Source of the DNA: Dielma sp000508965
GTDB taxonomy: Bacteria; Bacillota_I; Bacilli_A; Erysipelotrichales; Erysipelotrichaceae
Assembly (NCBI GenBank): GCA_000508965.1
Contig: BAHV02000020.1
Coordinates: forward strand, 32,918-96,917
Reading direction: 5' to 3'
DNA length: 64,000 nucleotides
In this document: positions 17,986 through 26,896 of the stretch, in pieces
How positions within the stretch are numbered: the stretch's first letter is position 1
Layout of the letters: every line of letters starts with the position of its first letter
The notes under the pieces: generated by a model
Told to the model about the DNA's origin: nothing
What the model saw: the letters and a program-made list of their open reading frames with translations, nothing else
Database searches by the model: none
Translations under genes and position numbers: made by a program

Positions 17986-18987
17986 ATGAAAAAACTAATT
18001 TTATGTCTCAGCATTGTTTTTATAAATATGCAGCCGATTAAAGCAGCAGAATGGAAAGCCTTAGATGAGGATTGGTATTTACTGAATGATAACGGCAGTA
18101 TAACCAAAGGAATCGTTAAATCGGACGATCACTATGAATGGTTTGATCAGCAAGGCCGCTGGCAGCGCACCCTGCAGTATCCATTACTGCTGAGCGGCTA
18201 TAAAACATTGGATCATCTTGTTGCCGATATTCTCGATTCAATTTATGATCCAACCCTCTCTGAGCGGGATCAGTTAATGACCATTCAGACATGGCTGATG
18301 GAACATGCTTTTTATAAACAGCATATAACAGATCAGACACGCTGGGGTGATTATGAAACTGACAGCGAAAAGATCGGCATTCAGCGCCGGCTTTGGGAGG
18401 CTGCGCCCATTCTCCTTGACCATTATGGCAGCTGTTTCAATTATGCAGCCTGCTTTTACTGGCTGACCCGCTCGCTTGGCTATGACAGCATGATCGTCAC
18501 TGGAACGTGGCAGACCCTGCCGCATTCATGGAATGCGCTTTATCTAAATCAATGGCTGTTCTTTGACGTTACTATGGCCGATGCATTCCATGACCCAGAT
18601 ACTTATTTTATGATGAATAATCTCCCTGATGATTACCAAACAGATGACTTCGCACATTCCCTGCGGCTGCATGAATGGCAAAGCTATACAGATCTTGAAA
18701 AAGAAACTACGGTAATCCGCAGGAAAGAAGAATTGTTTGACATGTTCAGCAGGCAAAGTAGTATTGATATCATCGATGTCTTTTATGCCGGTGAACCTTT
18801 TTGTATGGACATGTCCGCAATGTTGGTTAATGCGGCAGATATCAGTTATCTTTCAGTTGTTCCAAAAGCCTCTGATGCAGCGATGATGCTTAAAGGCCAA
18901 ATGGTTCAGCTGCGGCTTACATTTAAACATCAGCTGTTGGATCAATGGCTGATGAAAAACCAACAGACATTTTGTCTCACAAACTAA
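17986..18987 (+). CDS. Secreted transglutaminase-like cysteine protease domain protein
   Basis: Seen: 333 residues. A signal peptide (about 1-20, cleaved near KAAEW) is followed by a short Trp/Tyr-rich segment (about 24-55: DWYLLNDNGSITKG, YEWFDQQGRW) that resembles one or two choline/glucan-binding-type repeats. The transglutaminase-like core has Cys in GSCFNYAACF, His in PHSWNALY and Asp in FFDVTMAD. Family knowledge: bacterial transglutaminase-like proteins are usually proteases or amidases acting outside the cell. The short repeat suggests attachment to cell-wall polysaccharide (inference). It is monocistronic, with GGAAGGAGGAAT before the ATG and a shared bidirectional terminator after it. 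Confidence 0.82.
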   Translation: MKKLILCLSIVFINMQPIKAAEWKALDEDWYLLNDNGSITKGIVKSDDHYEWFDQQGRWQRTLQYPLLLSGYKTLDHLVADILDSIYDPTLSERDQLMTIQTWLMEHAFYKQHITDQTRWGDYETDSEKIGIQRRLWEAAPILLDHYGSCFNYAACFYWLTRSLGYDSMIVTGTWQTLPHSWNALYLNQWLFFDVTMADAFHDPDTYFMMNNLPDDYQTDDFAHSLRLHEWQSYTDLEKETTVIRRKEELFDMFSRQSSIDIIDVFYAGEPFCMDMSAMLVNAADISYLSVVPKASDAAMMLKGQMVQLRLTFKHQLLDQWLMKNQQTFCLTN

Positions 18988-19016
18988 AAAAACAAAGCCT
19001 CTGCTTTGTTTTTACT
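18986..19016. terminator. Bidirectional terminator between convergent genes
   Basis: An AAACAAAGC/GCTTTGTTT stem (18990-18998 with 19003-19011) with A- and T-runs on either side. It serves the transglutaminase-like gene and the convergent small gene. Confidence 0.85.
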
Positions 19017-19017
19017 C

Positions 19018-19227
19018 TTAAACCCCTATTTCATTCATTCTGTTGAATGCTGTATGAATCTTTTGCTGATATAACTGCCAGTATTCCTCAACGATCTGCG
19101 CACCCCAGCGATTAATGAGATGCTGCTTCATCGCATCACTATTCATTTCGGCATTATACAGCTCTACGTAAAGCTCATGGAAATAATGGACACCCCAATA
19201 TTCCAGCTCACTGATTCCCTTGCCCAT
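19018..19227 (-). CDS. Small hypothetical protein
   Basis: 69 residues, mostly helical and rich in Tyr, Trp and Glu (LEYWGVHYFHELY, EEYWQLYQQK), with no signal peptide or membrane segment. I do not recognise the family. A strong AAGGAG ten bases before the ATG and a terminator straight after the stop support a real gene. It is convergent with the transglutaminase-like gene and divergent from the HTH regulator. Confidence 0.6.
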   Translation of the reverse strand: MGKGISELEYWGVHYFHELYVELYNAEMNSDAMKQHLINRWGAQIVEEYWQLYQQKIHTAFNRMNEIGV

Positions 19228-19394
19228 GTTTACCTTACTCCTTATATTGATAATTTTACAATTCTTGACAGGTTAACGCAAGCAAATATGAGCAGAACAT
19301 TCATTAAGCCTCTATTAATATGAGCATTACTTGTAGTTAAAACTGATTGAATTGCTTAATCAATATAATTATACATAAAGGGTCGGGTGATTGC

Positions 19395-19727
19395 ATGAAG
19401 GAAATTTTTGGAAAAAGACTCAGGGAACTTAGAAAAAGCAAAGGCATCACTCAATCAGAGTTAGCCCTGACTTTGAATGTTACCTATTACGCTGTCTGTA
19501 ACTATGAAAGAGGTAAAAATATGCCCTCAGATGATATTAAAATCATGCTGGCTAAATTTTTTAATGTCAGTATCGATTATATGATGGGTCTTACTGAAGA
19601 TATGTATATTCATGATAAAAACTCTATCGTTCTTTTACCCAAATCTGTAAGCGCTAACGCGAGAAAAGATATCGAAGCCTCTATTCACAAAATCGTTGTA
19701 CAGGATCACAGCGGGTCATATAAATAG
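19395..19727 (+). CDS. Cro/C1-type helix-turn-helix regulator
   Basis: Seen: 110 residues. A classical HTH_3 domain occupies residues 5-60 (RLRELRKSKGITQSELA, YAVCNYERGKNMPS), followed by a roughly 45-residue tail without a peptidase or ligand domain. The frame is open 16 codons further upstream, but the ATG at 19395 starts exactly at the usual HTH boundary and has GGGTGA nearby. It is monocistronic. Similar small HTH proteins are chromosomal or phage-derived repressors, and no prophage genes accompany it here. Confidence 0.85.
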   Translation: MKEIFGKRLRELRKSKGITQSELALTLNVTYYAVCNYERGKNMPSDDIKIMLAKFFNVSIDYMMGLTEDMYIHDKNSIVLLPKSVSANARKDIEASIHKIVVQDHSGSYK

Positions 19728-19805
19728 CAGATTGGGAATAAATTTATTAATCCCACGATCAGTATATCACATTTTGTATAAATTACGCAAGTTCACATAA
19801 CGTAA

Positions 19806-19832
19806 AAAGGGAAATGCTAAGCGTTTCCCTTT
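19806..19832 (-). terminator. Terminator of the nfnAB operon
   Basis: An AAAGGGAAA/TTTCCCTTT stem (19806-19814 with 19824-19832), with a T-run on the minus strand. The stop codon of the last gene lies inside the hairpin. Confidence 0.8.
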
Positions 19833-21205
19833 ATCTTTTTATCAATGGATTCCGCAGCCTTTTTACCGGCCCCCATAGCCAGAATAACAGTGGCCGCCCC
19901 CGTGACCGCGTCTCCGCCGGCATAAACATTTTCACGGGTTGTCATGCTTTCTTCATCAACGATAAGGCAACCCCTTTTATTTGCCTCAAGATGCTCTGTT
20001 GTGCTTCTCAGCAATGGATTCGGACTTGTGCCGATAGCCATTATCATACAATCCGCTTCAATAATGAAATTGCTGTCCTTGATTTCTACCGGACGCCGTC
20101 TTCCTGAACTGTCCGCATCGCCTAATTCCATTCGGATACATTCCACGCCGCTCACAGTGCCGTATTCATCGCTGTGCACACGAACCGGATTACACAGCAG
20201 TTGGAACTCAATGCCTTCCTCCTGCGCATGTTCAACCTCTTCACGGCGTGCCGGAAGTTCTTCCATTGACCGCCGATATACGATAGTTACGTTTTCTACG
20301 CCTAATCGTTTGGCGCAGCGTGCCGCATCCATAGCCACATTGCCGCCGCCGACTACCACACACCTTCGCGCATGCTGAATCGGTGTCTCACTATCAGGCT
20401 GATAAGCCTTCATCAGATTAACACGGGTTAAAAATTCATTGGCGGAATATACACCCTTTAAATTTTCACCGGGAATATTCATAAACTTAGGCAAACCAGC
20501 ACCGGAACCGATAAAGACAGCCTCATAGCCAGCTTCAAATAATTCATCGATCGTTAATACCTTACCGATGACCATATTTGTTTCAATTTTAACACCTACT
20601 TGTTTTAAACCTTCAATTTCATAATTAACAATAGCCTTAGGCAGACGGAATTCAGGAATACCATAAACTAATACGCCGCCGGCAACATGCAGTGCTTCAT
20701 AAACGGTAACCTCATAACCTTTTTTCGCAAGATCACCGGCACAGGTTAGCCCTGCCGGGCCGCCGCCGATGACAGCCACCTTATGATGATTTGAAACCGT
20801 ACACTGATTATATTCATTCAGATTCTCCCTGGCCCAGTCAGCCACAAAACGTTCCAGCCGGCCGATGCCAACAGCCTCGCCTTTGATACCGCGCACACAG
20901 TGTTTTTCACACTGACTCTCCTGCGGGCAGACACGGCCGCACACCGCAGGCAGTGAACTGGTTTCCCGAATGATTTTATAAGCTGTTTCAAAATTCCCCT
21001 GCTTGACCTCATTGATGAAAGCCGGGATATTTACGGCAACCGGACAGCCGCTGATACATGGTGAATGCTTGCAATTCAGACAGCGGTCAGCTTCCTCCAT
21101 CGCCATTTCCTTCGTATACCCAAGTGCTACCTCATCAAAATTATTCCGGCGCACCTCTCCATCCTGCAGCGGCATCGTCACTTTCTTTAAACTCATATTA
21201 GGCAT
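19817..21205 (-). CDS. NfnB-like / glutamate-synthase small-subunit-like NADPH flavoprotein
   Basis: Seen: 462 residues. The N-terminal dicluster [4Fe-4S] domain has CLNCKHSPCISGCP and CGRVCPQESQCEKHC. An FAD-binding motif (VIGGGPAGLTCAGDLAKKGY) and an NADP-binding motif (VVVGGGNVAMDAARCAKRLG) follow. Family knowledge: equals GltD, or NfnB when paired with an NfnA-type subunit. NfnAB is the electron-bifurcating NADH-dependent reduced-ferredoxin:NADP+ oxidoreductase of anaerobes. Context: starts 8 bp inside the end of an NfnA-like gene, which favours NfnB over a glutamate synthase subunit; no large glutamate synthase gene is present. Some organisms annotate the same pair as sulfide dehydrogenase. 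Confidence 0.9.
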   Translation of the reverse strand: MPNMSLKKVTMPLQDGEVRRNNFDEVALGYTKEMAMEEADRCLNCKHSPCISGCPVAVNIPAFINEVKQGNFETAYKIIRETSSLPAVCGRVCPQESQCEKHCVRGIKGEAVGIGRLERFVADWARENLNEYNQCTVSNHHKVAVIGGGPAGLTCAGDLAKKGYEVTVYEALHVAGGVLVYGIPEFRLPKAIVNYEIEGLKQVGVKIETNMVIGKVLTIDELFEAGYEAVFIGSGAGLPKFMNIPGENLKGVYSANEFLTRVNLMKAYQPDSETPIQHARRCVVVGGGNVAMDAARCAKRLGVENVTIVYRRSMEELPARREEVEHAQEEGIEFQLLCNPVRVHSDEYGTVSGVECIRMELGDADSSGRRRPVEIKDSNFIIEADCMIMAIGTSPNPLLRSTTEHLEANKRGCLIVDEESMTTRENVYAGGDAVTGAATVILAMGAGKKAAESIDKKIKGNA

Positions 21206-22046
21206 CCTGACTTACCTCCTTATTCAACAGATTGCAAGCTGCTTCATACCTATGGCGCTCCTGCTGCTGATACATTTTGCTGCGGGCAATCGCTTCATCA
21301 AAGTCGACCAGTGCTCCGTCAAAATCAGGTCCGTCAACACAGGCAAATTTCACTTCATTGCCAACGGTTAAACGGCAGCCGCCGCACATTCCTGTTCCAT
21401 CAATCATGATAGGATTCATTGAAACAACCGTCTTAACATTATATTCCTTGGTCAGCTGACAGACAAATTTCATCATTACCAATGGTCCAATCGCAATGAC
21501 TTCATCAAACTGCTCACCCTGATCAAGCAGCTGCCGCAAGACATCGGTAACTAAGCCCTGCTGACCGGTACTGCCATCATCACTGACAAGATAAAACTGA
21601 CTGACAGCATTGAATTCGTCTTCAAGAATAACTAGATCACGATTTCTGAAGCCGGCCACAGCAATTACCTCACTCCCCTGTTCATGCAGTGCCTTGGCAA
21701 CCGGATAAGCAATTGCGCAGCCAACGCCGCCGCCGATCACACAAACCTTTTTTAAACCATCTATCTCACTGGCCCGTCCCAAAGGGCCTACAAAATCATG
21801 CAGTTCATCACCCGCTTCAAGCATATTCAATTTATAGGTTGCTGCACCGACAATTTGGAAAATGATTGTTATACTGCCCCTGCTTTGATCAAGATCCGCA
21901 ATCGTCAGCGGAATCCGTTCCGAATGATCATCACTTCTAAGAATAATAAATTGTCCCGCTTTCGCTTTTTTCGCAATCAGCGGCGCTTCGATCACCATTT
22001 TCACTACGGTTGAATTCAATGCCTTTTTTTCTAAAATTTTAAACAT
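21198..22046 (-). CDS. NfnA-like FAD/NAD-binding [2Fe-2S] oxidoreductase subunit
   Basis: Seen: 282 residues. A ferredoxin-reductase-like FAD domain (about 1-100; FILRSDDHSERIPLTIAD) is followed by an NAD domain (about 105-215; VCVIGGGVGCAIAYPVA) and a C-terminal cysteine cluster, CGGCRLTVG...FACVDGPDFDG, typical of PyrK/NfnA [2Fe-2S] proteins. Family knowledge: the bifurcating or NAD(H)-binding small subunit of NfnAB. The open frame extends nine codons further, but AAAGGAG lies eight bases before the ATG at 22046, and MFKILEK is the usual family start. It is the first gene of a two-gene operon. Confidence 0.9.
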   Translation of the reverse strand: MFKILEKKALNSTVVKMVIEAPLIAKKAKAGQFIILRSDDHSERIPLTIADLDQSRGSITIIFQIVGAATYKLNMLEAGDELHDFVGPLGRASEIDGLKKVCVIGGGVGCAIAYPVAKALHEQGSEVIAVAGFRNRDLVILEDEFNAVSQFYLVSDDGSTGQQGLVTDVLRQLLDQGEQFDEVIAIGPLVMMKFVCQLTKEYNVKTVVSMNPIMIDGTGMCGGCRLTVGNEVKFACVDGPDFDGALVDFDEAIARSKMYQQQERHRYEAACNLLNKEVSQDA

Positions 22047-22161
22047 CCCTTCAGCTCCTTTACAAGTTAACATTATAGCATTCTTTCGATTTAATGCACA
22101 GCTTCCATTGAAAATAAATCATAATAAATGTAAATTAAATCATTTTTGAAATATTTTACAT

Positions 22162-22187
22162 AAAAAAGGTAATCTAAATTGATTACC
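22162..22187 (-). terminator. Terminator of the YgjP-like gene
   Basis: GGTAATC/GATTACC stem (22168-22174 with 22181-22187), followed on the minus strand by six T. Confidence 0.8.
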
Positions 22188-22192
22188 GCGAG

Positions 22193-22900
22193 CTATGCCT
22201 TGATCATCGGCGCTTCAAACAATTTGCTGCAGCGTTTATAATCCGGCATATATTTTTCAATAATATGATAAAACTGTTTGGAATGATTGGGCTGGATAAA
22301 ATGTGCAAATTCATGGATTACCACATACCGCAGAAATTCTCTTTGATAGTAGATACAACGCACATTTAAGGTAATCTGCCGTTTTGAAGGCATGCAGCTT
22401 CCCCAGCGGCTGTTCATCTCTCTGATTTTTAGCCTCGGTACCGGCAATACATAATCACGGCTCATTAATTCATAAACCGCTTCTGCCTCAGCCATAAAGA
22501 TTTTTTCACATTGGCGAATTAAAAAACTGCGGATCAGCGAAGGCGCTTCTTTTGCCTCATGAAGATAAACAATGCATTCATGAGGCTCCAGTTTAACCCC
22601 CTTGCGCTGGCCTAAAACAAGCCGAATTGGATAGGCCGCACCTAAATAATTCAACACCTGATCATCAGCATGATAGAATACGTCGGCCTTTTCACGGGCA
22701 GCCTGCTGGCATTTTAAGATCCAAGCTGCCTTATCCGCCACAAAGGCGTCAATTTTATTTAAAGGACAATAAGCATTGGCAGAAACTAATATCTCTCCCT
22801 TTTCACTTACATGCATATTGATATTTTTAACGTTTTTAATAAATAAAGTATATTGTATGATATGGCCGCCTGCCGCCACTTTTCGTCTTTCACTTGTCAT
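22193..22900 (-). CDS. YgjP/SprT-like M48-type zinc metallopeptidase domain protein
   Basis: Seen: 235 residues. The conserved DUF45 region contains RWGSCMPSKRQITLN, the zinc motif HEFAH in VVIHEFAHFIQPNHSKQF, and a downstream Glu/Tyr-containing helix. Family knowledge: a YgjP-type presumed cytosolic zinc metallopeptidase; cellular role poorly defined, sometimes linked to restriction systems, which are absent here. GGCGGTGAT before the ATG supports the start. It is monocistronic and divergent from the radical-SAM gene with a 73-bp gap. Confidence 0.87.
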   Translation of the reverse strand: MTSERRKVAAGGHIIQYTLFIKNVKNINMHVSEKGEILVSANAYCPLNKIDAFVADKAAWILKCQQAAREKADVFYHADDQVLNYLGAAYPIRLVLGQRKGVKLEPHECIVYLHEAKEAPSLIRSFLIRQCEKIFMAEAEAVYELMSRDYVLPVPRLKIREMNSRWGSCMPSKRQITLNVRCIYYQREFLRYVVIHEFAHFIQPNHSKQFYHIIEKYMPDYKRCSKLFEAPMIKA

Positions 22901-22973
22901 CGAATCACCGCCAACATTATTTCATTTTTACGATTAAAATGCAAATTTATGATAAAATAGAACCGGTGAAATT

Positions 22974-23936
22974 ATGAAACAGAAAATAAATCCATTTCCA
23001 TACAGTGATGACAATAAACGCTATCATACATGGAATTATTATTTAAAGCATCGCTTTCATACAAAGGTATTTAAGGTAGCCTTAAATGCAGATTTTTCCT
23101 GTCCTAACCGAGATGGCAAATGCGGAGTAGGCGGCTGTACCTTCTGCAGTTCGCTGGGCAGCGGCGATATGGCCGGCAATGCCAAGGAAGATTGCATGCA
23201 GCAATTTGAAAAAGGCATTGAAGTGATGCGCAGAAAATGGCCTAATGGTGAAGCAATGGCCTATTTTCAGGCATATACAAATACTTATGCCCCATTGAAT
23301 GTACTGAAACAGACCTTTGAACCATTTGTACAGCGTGAGGATATCAAAGCCATTGCCATTGCGACAAGAGCTGATTGTCTTGAGGATGATGTCATTGATT
23401 ACCTGCAAAGCTGTACCGCGCAGAAAGAAATCTGGATTGAGCTTGGCTTGCAGACTATTCATAATGAAACAGCGACGGCAGTCAACCGCGGTCATACTTA
23501 TGAATGCTTTTTGGATACGATTCAGCGGCTTGCCAGAACCGATTTAAAAATCTGTGTGCATCTGATGAATTCCCTGCCTCATGAAACAAGTGAAATGATG
23601 ATCGAAAGTGCTAAAGCAATCGGTCAGCTGCCGATTCACGCAGTAAAAATTCATATGCTGCATCTACTGAAAAACACCCGTATGGGGAACGATTATCAAA
23701 AGCAGCCCTTTGCCATGATGAGCCGTGAAGAATATATTCATACGGTAGTCGAACAATTGATGGTTCTGCCAAAGGAAATCGTTATTCAGCGTTTAACCGG
23801 TGATGGCGTGCAGAGTGATTTAATTGCGCCGATGTGGACCGTCCGCAAGGTAACCATTCTCAATGATATTGATAAGGAAATGGTCCGCCGCAATGTATGG
23901 CAGGGCTGTGCGTTAGAAAGCGAAATCACGCGCTAA
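22974..23936 (+). CDS. Radical SAM protein, YhcC/TIGR01212 family
   Basis: Seen: 320 residues. The radical SAM cysteine motif is in the extended form typical of this family: Cys in FSCPNRDG, then GGCTFC. Other features are WIELGLQTIH and NRGHTYECF. Family knowledge: widespread B12-independent radical SAM proteins (E. coli YhcC relatives) with no settled reaction; partners of anaerobic metabolism or RNA modification have been suggested. Start supported by CCGGTGAAATT. A perfect 20-bp palindromic terminator follows. Confidence 0.9.
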   Translation: MKQKINPFPYSDDNKRYHTWNYYLKHRFHTKVFKVALNADFSCPNRDGKCGVGGCTFCSSLGSGDMAGNAKEDCMQQFEKGIEVMRRKWPNGEAMAYFQAYTNTYAPLNVLKQTFEPFVQREDIKAIAIATRADCLEDDVIDYLQSCTAQKEIWIELGLQTIHNETATAVNRGHTYECFLDTIQRLARTDLKICVHLMNSLPHETSEMMIESAKAIGQLPIHAVKIHMLHLLKNTRMGNDYQKQPFAMMSREEYIHTVVEQLMVLPKEIVIQRLTGDGVQSDLIAPMWTVRKVTILNDIDKEMVRRNVWQGCALESEITR

Positions 23937-23955
23937 CTTTTGTCATTTAATATAT

Positions 23956-23985
23956 AAGGGCAGGTACCTGCCCTTATTCTATATT
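23956..23985 (+). terminator. Terminator of the radical-SAM gene
   Basis: A perfect palindrome with AAGGGCAGGT and ACCTGCCCTT arms (23956-23975), followed by an AT-rich tract. Confidence 0.8.
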
Positions 23986-24001
23986 TTATTGTCTGAACAG
24001 C

Positions 24002-24299
24002 AAAAAAAAACGGCTCAAAGGCCGCATAGGATTTTATACCGTCACGGGAAAACCCTGATTTCATGCGTGTTTGCGCCTATCAGCCCTGTTCTGTGTTAAA
24101 AGTTCCTGCAGCATACATTTGTAAAGCTGGGCAGGATTTTCAGCATAAGCACCCAGGGAATTCCACTTTGCACTGCTTGCACTATTAACTTTAACCCGAT
24201 AAGGGCACACTTAAATCAGCCAGATAAGCCAACCTCTTTTGATTTATTTGTTCCAGTTCATCAAGTATGCCTGATCCGACTGAGGCGAATATTCATGTT
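24002..24299 (-). ncRNA. Probable structured non-coding RNA (rod-like, 6S-like in outline; family unassigned)
   Basis: The minus strand has a promoter (TTGACA at 24329-24334, 17 bp, TAGAGT at 24306-24311) and a strong terminator (CGGC/GCCG at 24011-24024 plus nine T at 24002-24010). The transcript between folds by hand into one long irregular rod: CTGATTT/AAATCAG (24213-24219 with 24055-24061), GTGT/ACAC, GTTAAAGTT/AACTTTTAAC (24187-24195 with 24094-24103), TGCAAGCA/TGCTGCA and CTGGG/CCCAG at the tip, with internal bubbles. A separate 5' hairpin pairs CAGT with ACTG and ATCA with TGAT. No convincing reading frame is present. The rod with bubbles recalls 6S RNA, but I could not match a conserved core, and RNase P, tmRNA and SRP signatures are absent. 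Confidence 0.55.
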
Positions 24300-24305
24300 C
24301 CTAAT

Positions 24306-24334
24306 ACTCTAAATTTTATTTATAAATCTGTCAA
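24306..24334 (-). promoter_or_regulatory. Sigma-A-type promoter for the structured ncRNA
   Basis: Minus strand: consensus TTGACA (24329-24334), 17-bp spacer, TAGAGT (24306-24311). Confidence 0.6.
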
Positions 24335-24515
24335 GCCGTTTCATCTATTCTTATATTGCACCTCAAGTCTTTATGAAATCAGGGCGGATTTAGTCAAATT
24401 ATTACCTGTTAACATCCTACAGCACAAACCGGAAAGAGCCGTTAATTTCCTTATTCATCAGCCTTTCCAGCCTCGTTGTCCTTATATGAAGCCGACTGTA
24501 CAAACTTAAACGCCG

Positions 24516-25496
24516 CTATTTTTTATCCTGTTCATGAAGCCTGAGAATCTTCTCGGCAATAAATTCATCGGTGATCAAGCAATGAATATAATTCCCCTTT
24601 AAAGCAGCATAAGTTGCATGTGCCTTATCGACACCGCCGGATACGGCAATTACATCTTTAGCTTTTTTCAAATCATCGAGGCTGACACCGATCAAATTGT
24701 TTTCCACATCATCAAAGATCTTATTCCCGTTCTGATCCAGAAAATGCCCGCAGATGAAACCGACCGCTCCTTTTTGAATCAAGCGCTGCTTGCGTGCCTG
24801 ATCGAGATAACCCGCCCAACTGTTGACATCATCACCGGAATGAAAATCAGCAATACCGGTCACTAAATAATCGACGCTGCGCGCCTCCTGCAACGCTTTG
24901 GCAATGATGACCTCACGGACTAATGACTGCTTGACAATGTTGTTTTCCACAAACAGCGGCGCATAGATCTGTGAGTACGTTCCCCGATACTTCTCCGCCA
25001 GCTTGCGCACTAAAAACGGTGAATCCATTTGGGCATTGTAACCATCGGCCGCTGCACCGGTCAGCTGGACGACATGAATATCCCGGCTGCTTTTCGGCTT
25101 GATCTGCGATACCATCTGATAAAGTGTTCTGCCCCATGCAAGGCCAATCGTATCGCCGTCTTTCAGCTTTTCATCCAGATATTCACCGGCAATCTTGCCT
25201 AAACGGCTCAGCCGCGTATTCGCATTATTATTCTCCGGATAATTCTTGATTACGACAGCATCCTTTAGGCCGAATACTTCACACAATGTCCGCTCTAAGG
25301 TTACCACACGTTCCAGCGGAAAGCGGATAATGATTTCCACAATCCCCTGTTCCCTTGCTTTTTTCAATAAGCGGCTGACTTTTGCCCGTGAGAAAAACAT
25401 CTTCTCAGCAATAACATTCTGCGGTATATCATGTTCATAATACATACTGGCAACTTCCGCAATAACTGCCAGTTCATCTGACTCTTTTTCTTTCAT
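24516..25496 (-). CDS. SorC-family (DeoR-like) sugar-binding transcriptional regulator, cassette 1
   Basis: Seen: 326 residues. An N-terminal HTH (about 10-55; NVIAEKMFFSRAKVSRLLKKA) is followed by a SorC sugar-phosphate-binding domain (about 60-320) with motifs such as GLAWGRT, QLTGAA and VAVSGGVDKA (here IAVSGGVDKA). Family knowledge: repressor or activator released by a phosphorylated sugar, the product of PTS uptake. Last gene of the first PTS-sulfatase cassette, 48 bp after the sulfatase. It is clearly paralogous to the regulator at 30478-31440. The frame opens eight codons earlier, but GGAG eight bases before the ATG at 25496 and the paralogue's start decide for the shorter form. Confidence 0.9.
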   Translation of the reverse strand: MKEKESDELAVIAEVASMYYEHDIPQNVIAEKMFFSRAKVSRLLKKAREQGIVEIIIRFPLERVVTLERTLCEVFGLKDAVVIKNYPENNNANTRLSRLGKIAGEYLDEKLKDGDTIGLAWGRTLYQMVSQIKPKSSRDIHVVQLTGAAADGYNAQMDSPFLVRKLAEKYRGTYSQIYAPLFVENNIVKQSLVREVIIAKALQEARSVDYLVTGIADFHSGDDVNSWAGYLDQARKQRLIQKGAVGFICGHFLDQNGNKIFDDVENNLIGVSLDDLKKAKDVIAVSGGVDKAHATYAALKGNYIHCLITDEFIAEKILRLHEQDKK

Positions 25497-25544
25497 GCTT
25501 CCATCTCCAAAGAAAGGCAAGCTTTCGCTTACCCTTATTATAAT

Positions 25545-26888
25545 TTATTTTTGTATAAAGTCACAGCTGTTTTTACTTTTCGGATCAATACAGGAACCTT
25601 TATTAACGATCCAGCCCGCCTGCAGCGCAATCGGTCCTTTCAACAGCGGATCATTGAAATCCTGCTGCCATTTTAAAAGCTTGGCATCCATTTCCTCAAG
25701 CAGTGATTGGTAAGCCTCATTACCCGCAAGATTATGCTGTTCATAAGGATCCTTGCTAAGATCGTATAACTGAACCATCTCCTTTTTTGAATCTTCAAGC
25801 TGTTTCAGATATGCCTCCTTGCTGATGGAGTTATCAATATTAGACAGATTCAGCTGCCGCCATTCCTCATCATAATAGCGGATCAGCTTAGCCGTCTTCG
25901 TTCTGATACAGCGGATTGGCTCATAAGAAGTGTGAAAGTTGACCTGGGCAAAAACCGCTTCACGGACTGCCTGATTTGGCTGATCAAACAGACTGGAAAA
26001 ATCAACACCGTCAACTTCATGTTCCAACTCAAGCTTAAGCAGGGAGCATAAAGTCGGATAGAGATCAACCTGAGATACTAATTCGTCACAGACAATACCC
26101 TGTTTTTTGTCTGGCACACGCATTATTAAGGCAACCCCGATACCGGCATCATACAGTGTACATTTAGCCATTGGGTATGGGATCCCATGATCGGTTGTAA
26201 ATAACAGAATCGTATCCTCATACAGATGGTTTTCCTTCAGTGCCTGTATTAGCTGACCAAAGCATGTATCAAAATGCTTCAGGGAAGCGGCATGGCCCTG
26301 AAGATCCTTGCGAACTGCTTCACAGTCTTGAAGATAGGGCGGTATTTTACCGGCAAAGCAGTCATCGGTATCCGGATATTCGCGGTGTGTCGCAAAGAAG
26401 CCCATTGAGAGAAAGAACGGCTTTTTAGCTTCCTTACTGCTCAGCCAATTTGTGCAGTTACGCACATTAGCTTGATCCCACTCTACCAGCTGCTTTTCTG
26501 ACATACCCTGATTATCAGCCGATAAATCACGCTGATAACCGATTATTGCGGCACCCTGTTCATGTTCCACATAACGGCCCGCTTCATGCTGAACACCGCA
26601 AAGCAGTGTCTGATAGCCATTCCGGTTAAACAGATGTACAAGATGCTCACGATAATCATTCAATTTAAAACCGCGGTTGGCTAAGCCAAGCATGCCATTG
26701 TTGTGAGGATACCGGCCGCTGACTAATGCTGAGCGGCTTGGCGAACACGTCGGCGACGTACAATAGGCATTGGTAAACACACAAGCATCAGCCGCAAATT
26801 GTTTAAGATTTGGGGTAAAAACCTCAGCGCCATAAGGTGAAAAGAAACGGCCGCTGTCATGGGTGTGAATATAAACTACATTTGTCAT
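25545..26888 (-). CDS. Formylglycine-dependent sulfatase without signal peptide, cassette 1
   Basis: Seen: 447 residues, alkaline-phosphatase-superfamily sulfatase. The maturation motif C-S-P-S-R starts at Cys48 in PTCSPSRSALVSGR, and LLFTTDHGIPYP supplies the metal-binding DH. There is no signal peptide, no lipobox and no transmembrane segment. Family knowledge: Cys is converted to formylglycine by an anaerobic sulfatase-maturating enzyme (not in this window), and the enzyme hydrolyses sulfate esters or sulfamates, often of glycosaminoglycan or mucin sugars. Context: follows PTS IIC and IIB and precedes a SorC regulator. With no export signal it should act in the cytosol on the imported sugar phosphate (inference). 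Substrate not determinable. Confidence 0.9.
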   Translation of the reverse strand: MTNVVYIHTHDSGRFFSPYGAEVFTPNLKQFAADACVFTNAYCTSPTCSPSRSALVSGRYPHNNGMLGLANRGFKLNDYREHLVHLFNRNGYQTLLCGVQHEAGRYVEHEQGAAIIGYQRDLSADNQGMSEKQLVEWDQANVRNCTNWLSSKEAKKPFFLSMGFFATHREYPDTDDCFAGKIPPYLQDCEAVRKDLQGHAASLKHFDTCFGQLIQALKENHLYEDTILLFTTDHGIPYPMAKCTLYDAGIGVALIMRVPDKKQGIVCDELVSQVDLYPTLCSLLKLELEHEVDGVDFSSLFDQPNQAVREAVFAQVNFHTSYEPIRCIRTKTAKLIRYYDEEWRQLNLSNIDNSISKEAYLKQLEDSKKEMVQLYDLSKDPYEQHNLAGNEAYQSLLEEMDAKLLKWQQDFNDPLLKGPIALQAGWIVNKGSCIDPKSKNSCDFIQK

Positions 26889-26896
26889 AGCAGCCC

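Noticed and set aside
24002..24299. Cobalamin riboswitch, RNase P RNA, tmRNA or SRP RNA
   Set aside because: Isolated resemblances (for example GCTGAAAATCC, ACAGAA) but the conserved cores are absent and no gene follows the terminator, so a cis-riboswitch makes no sense.
24267..24509. 80-codon plus-strand frame near the structured RNA
   Set aside because: No RBS, no family, and it overlaps the ncRNA promoter region on the other strand.
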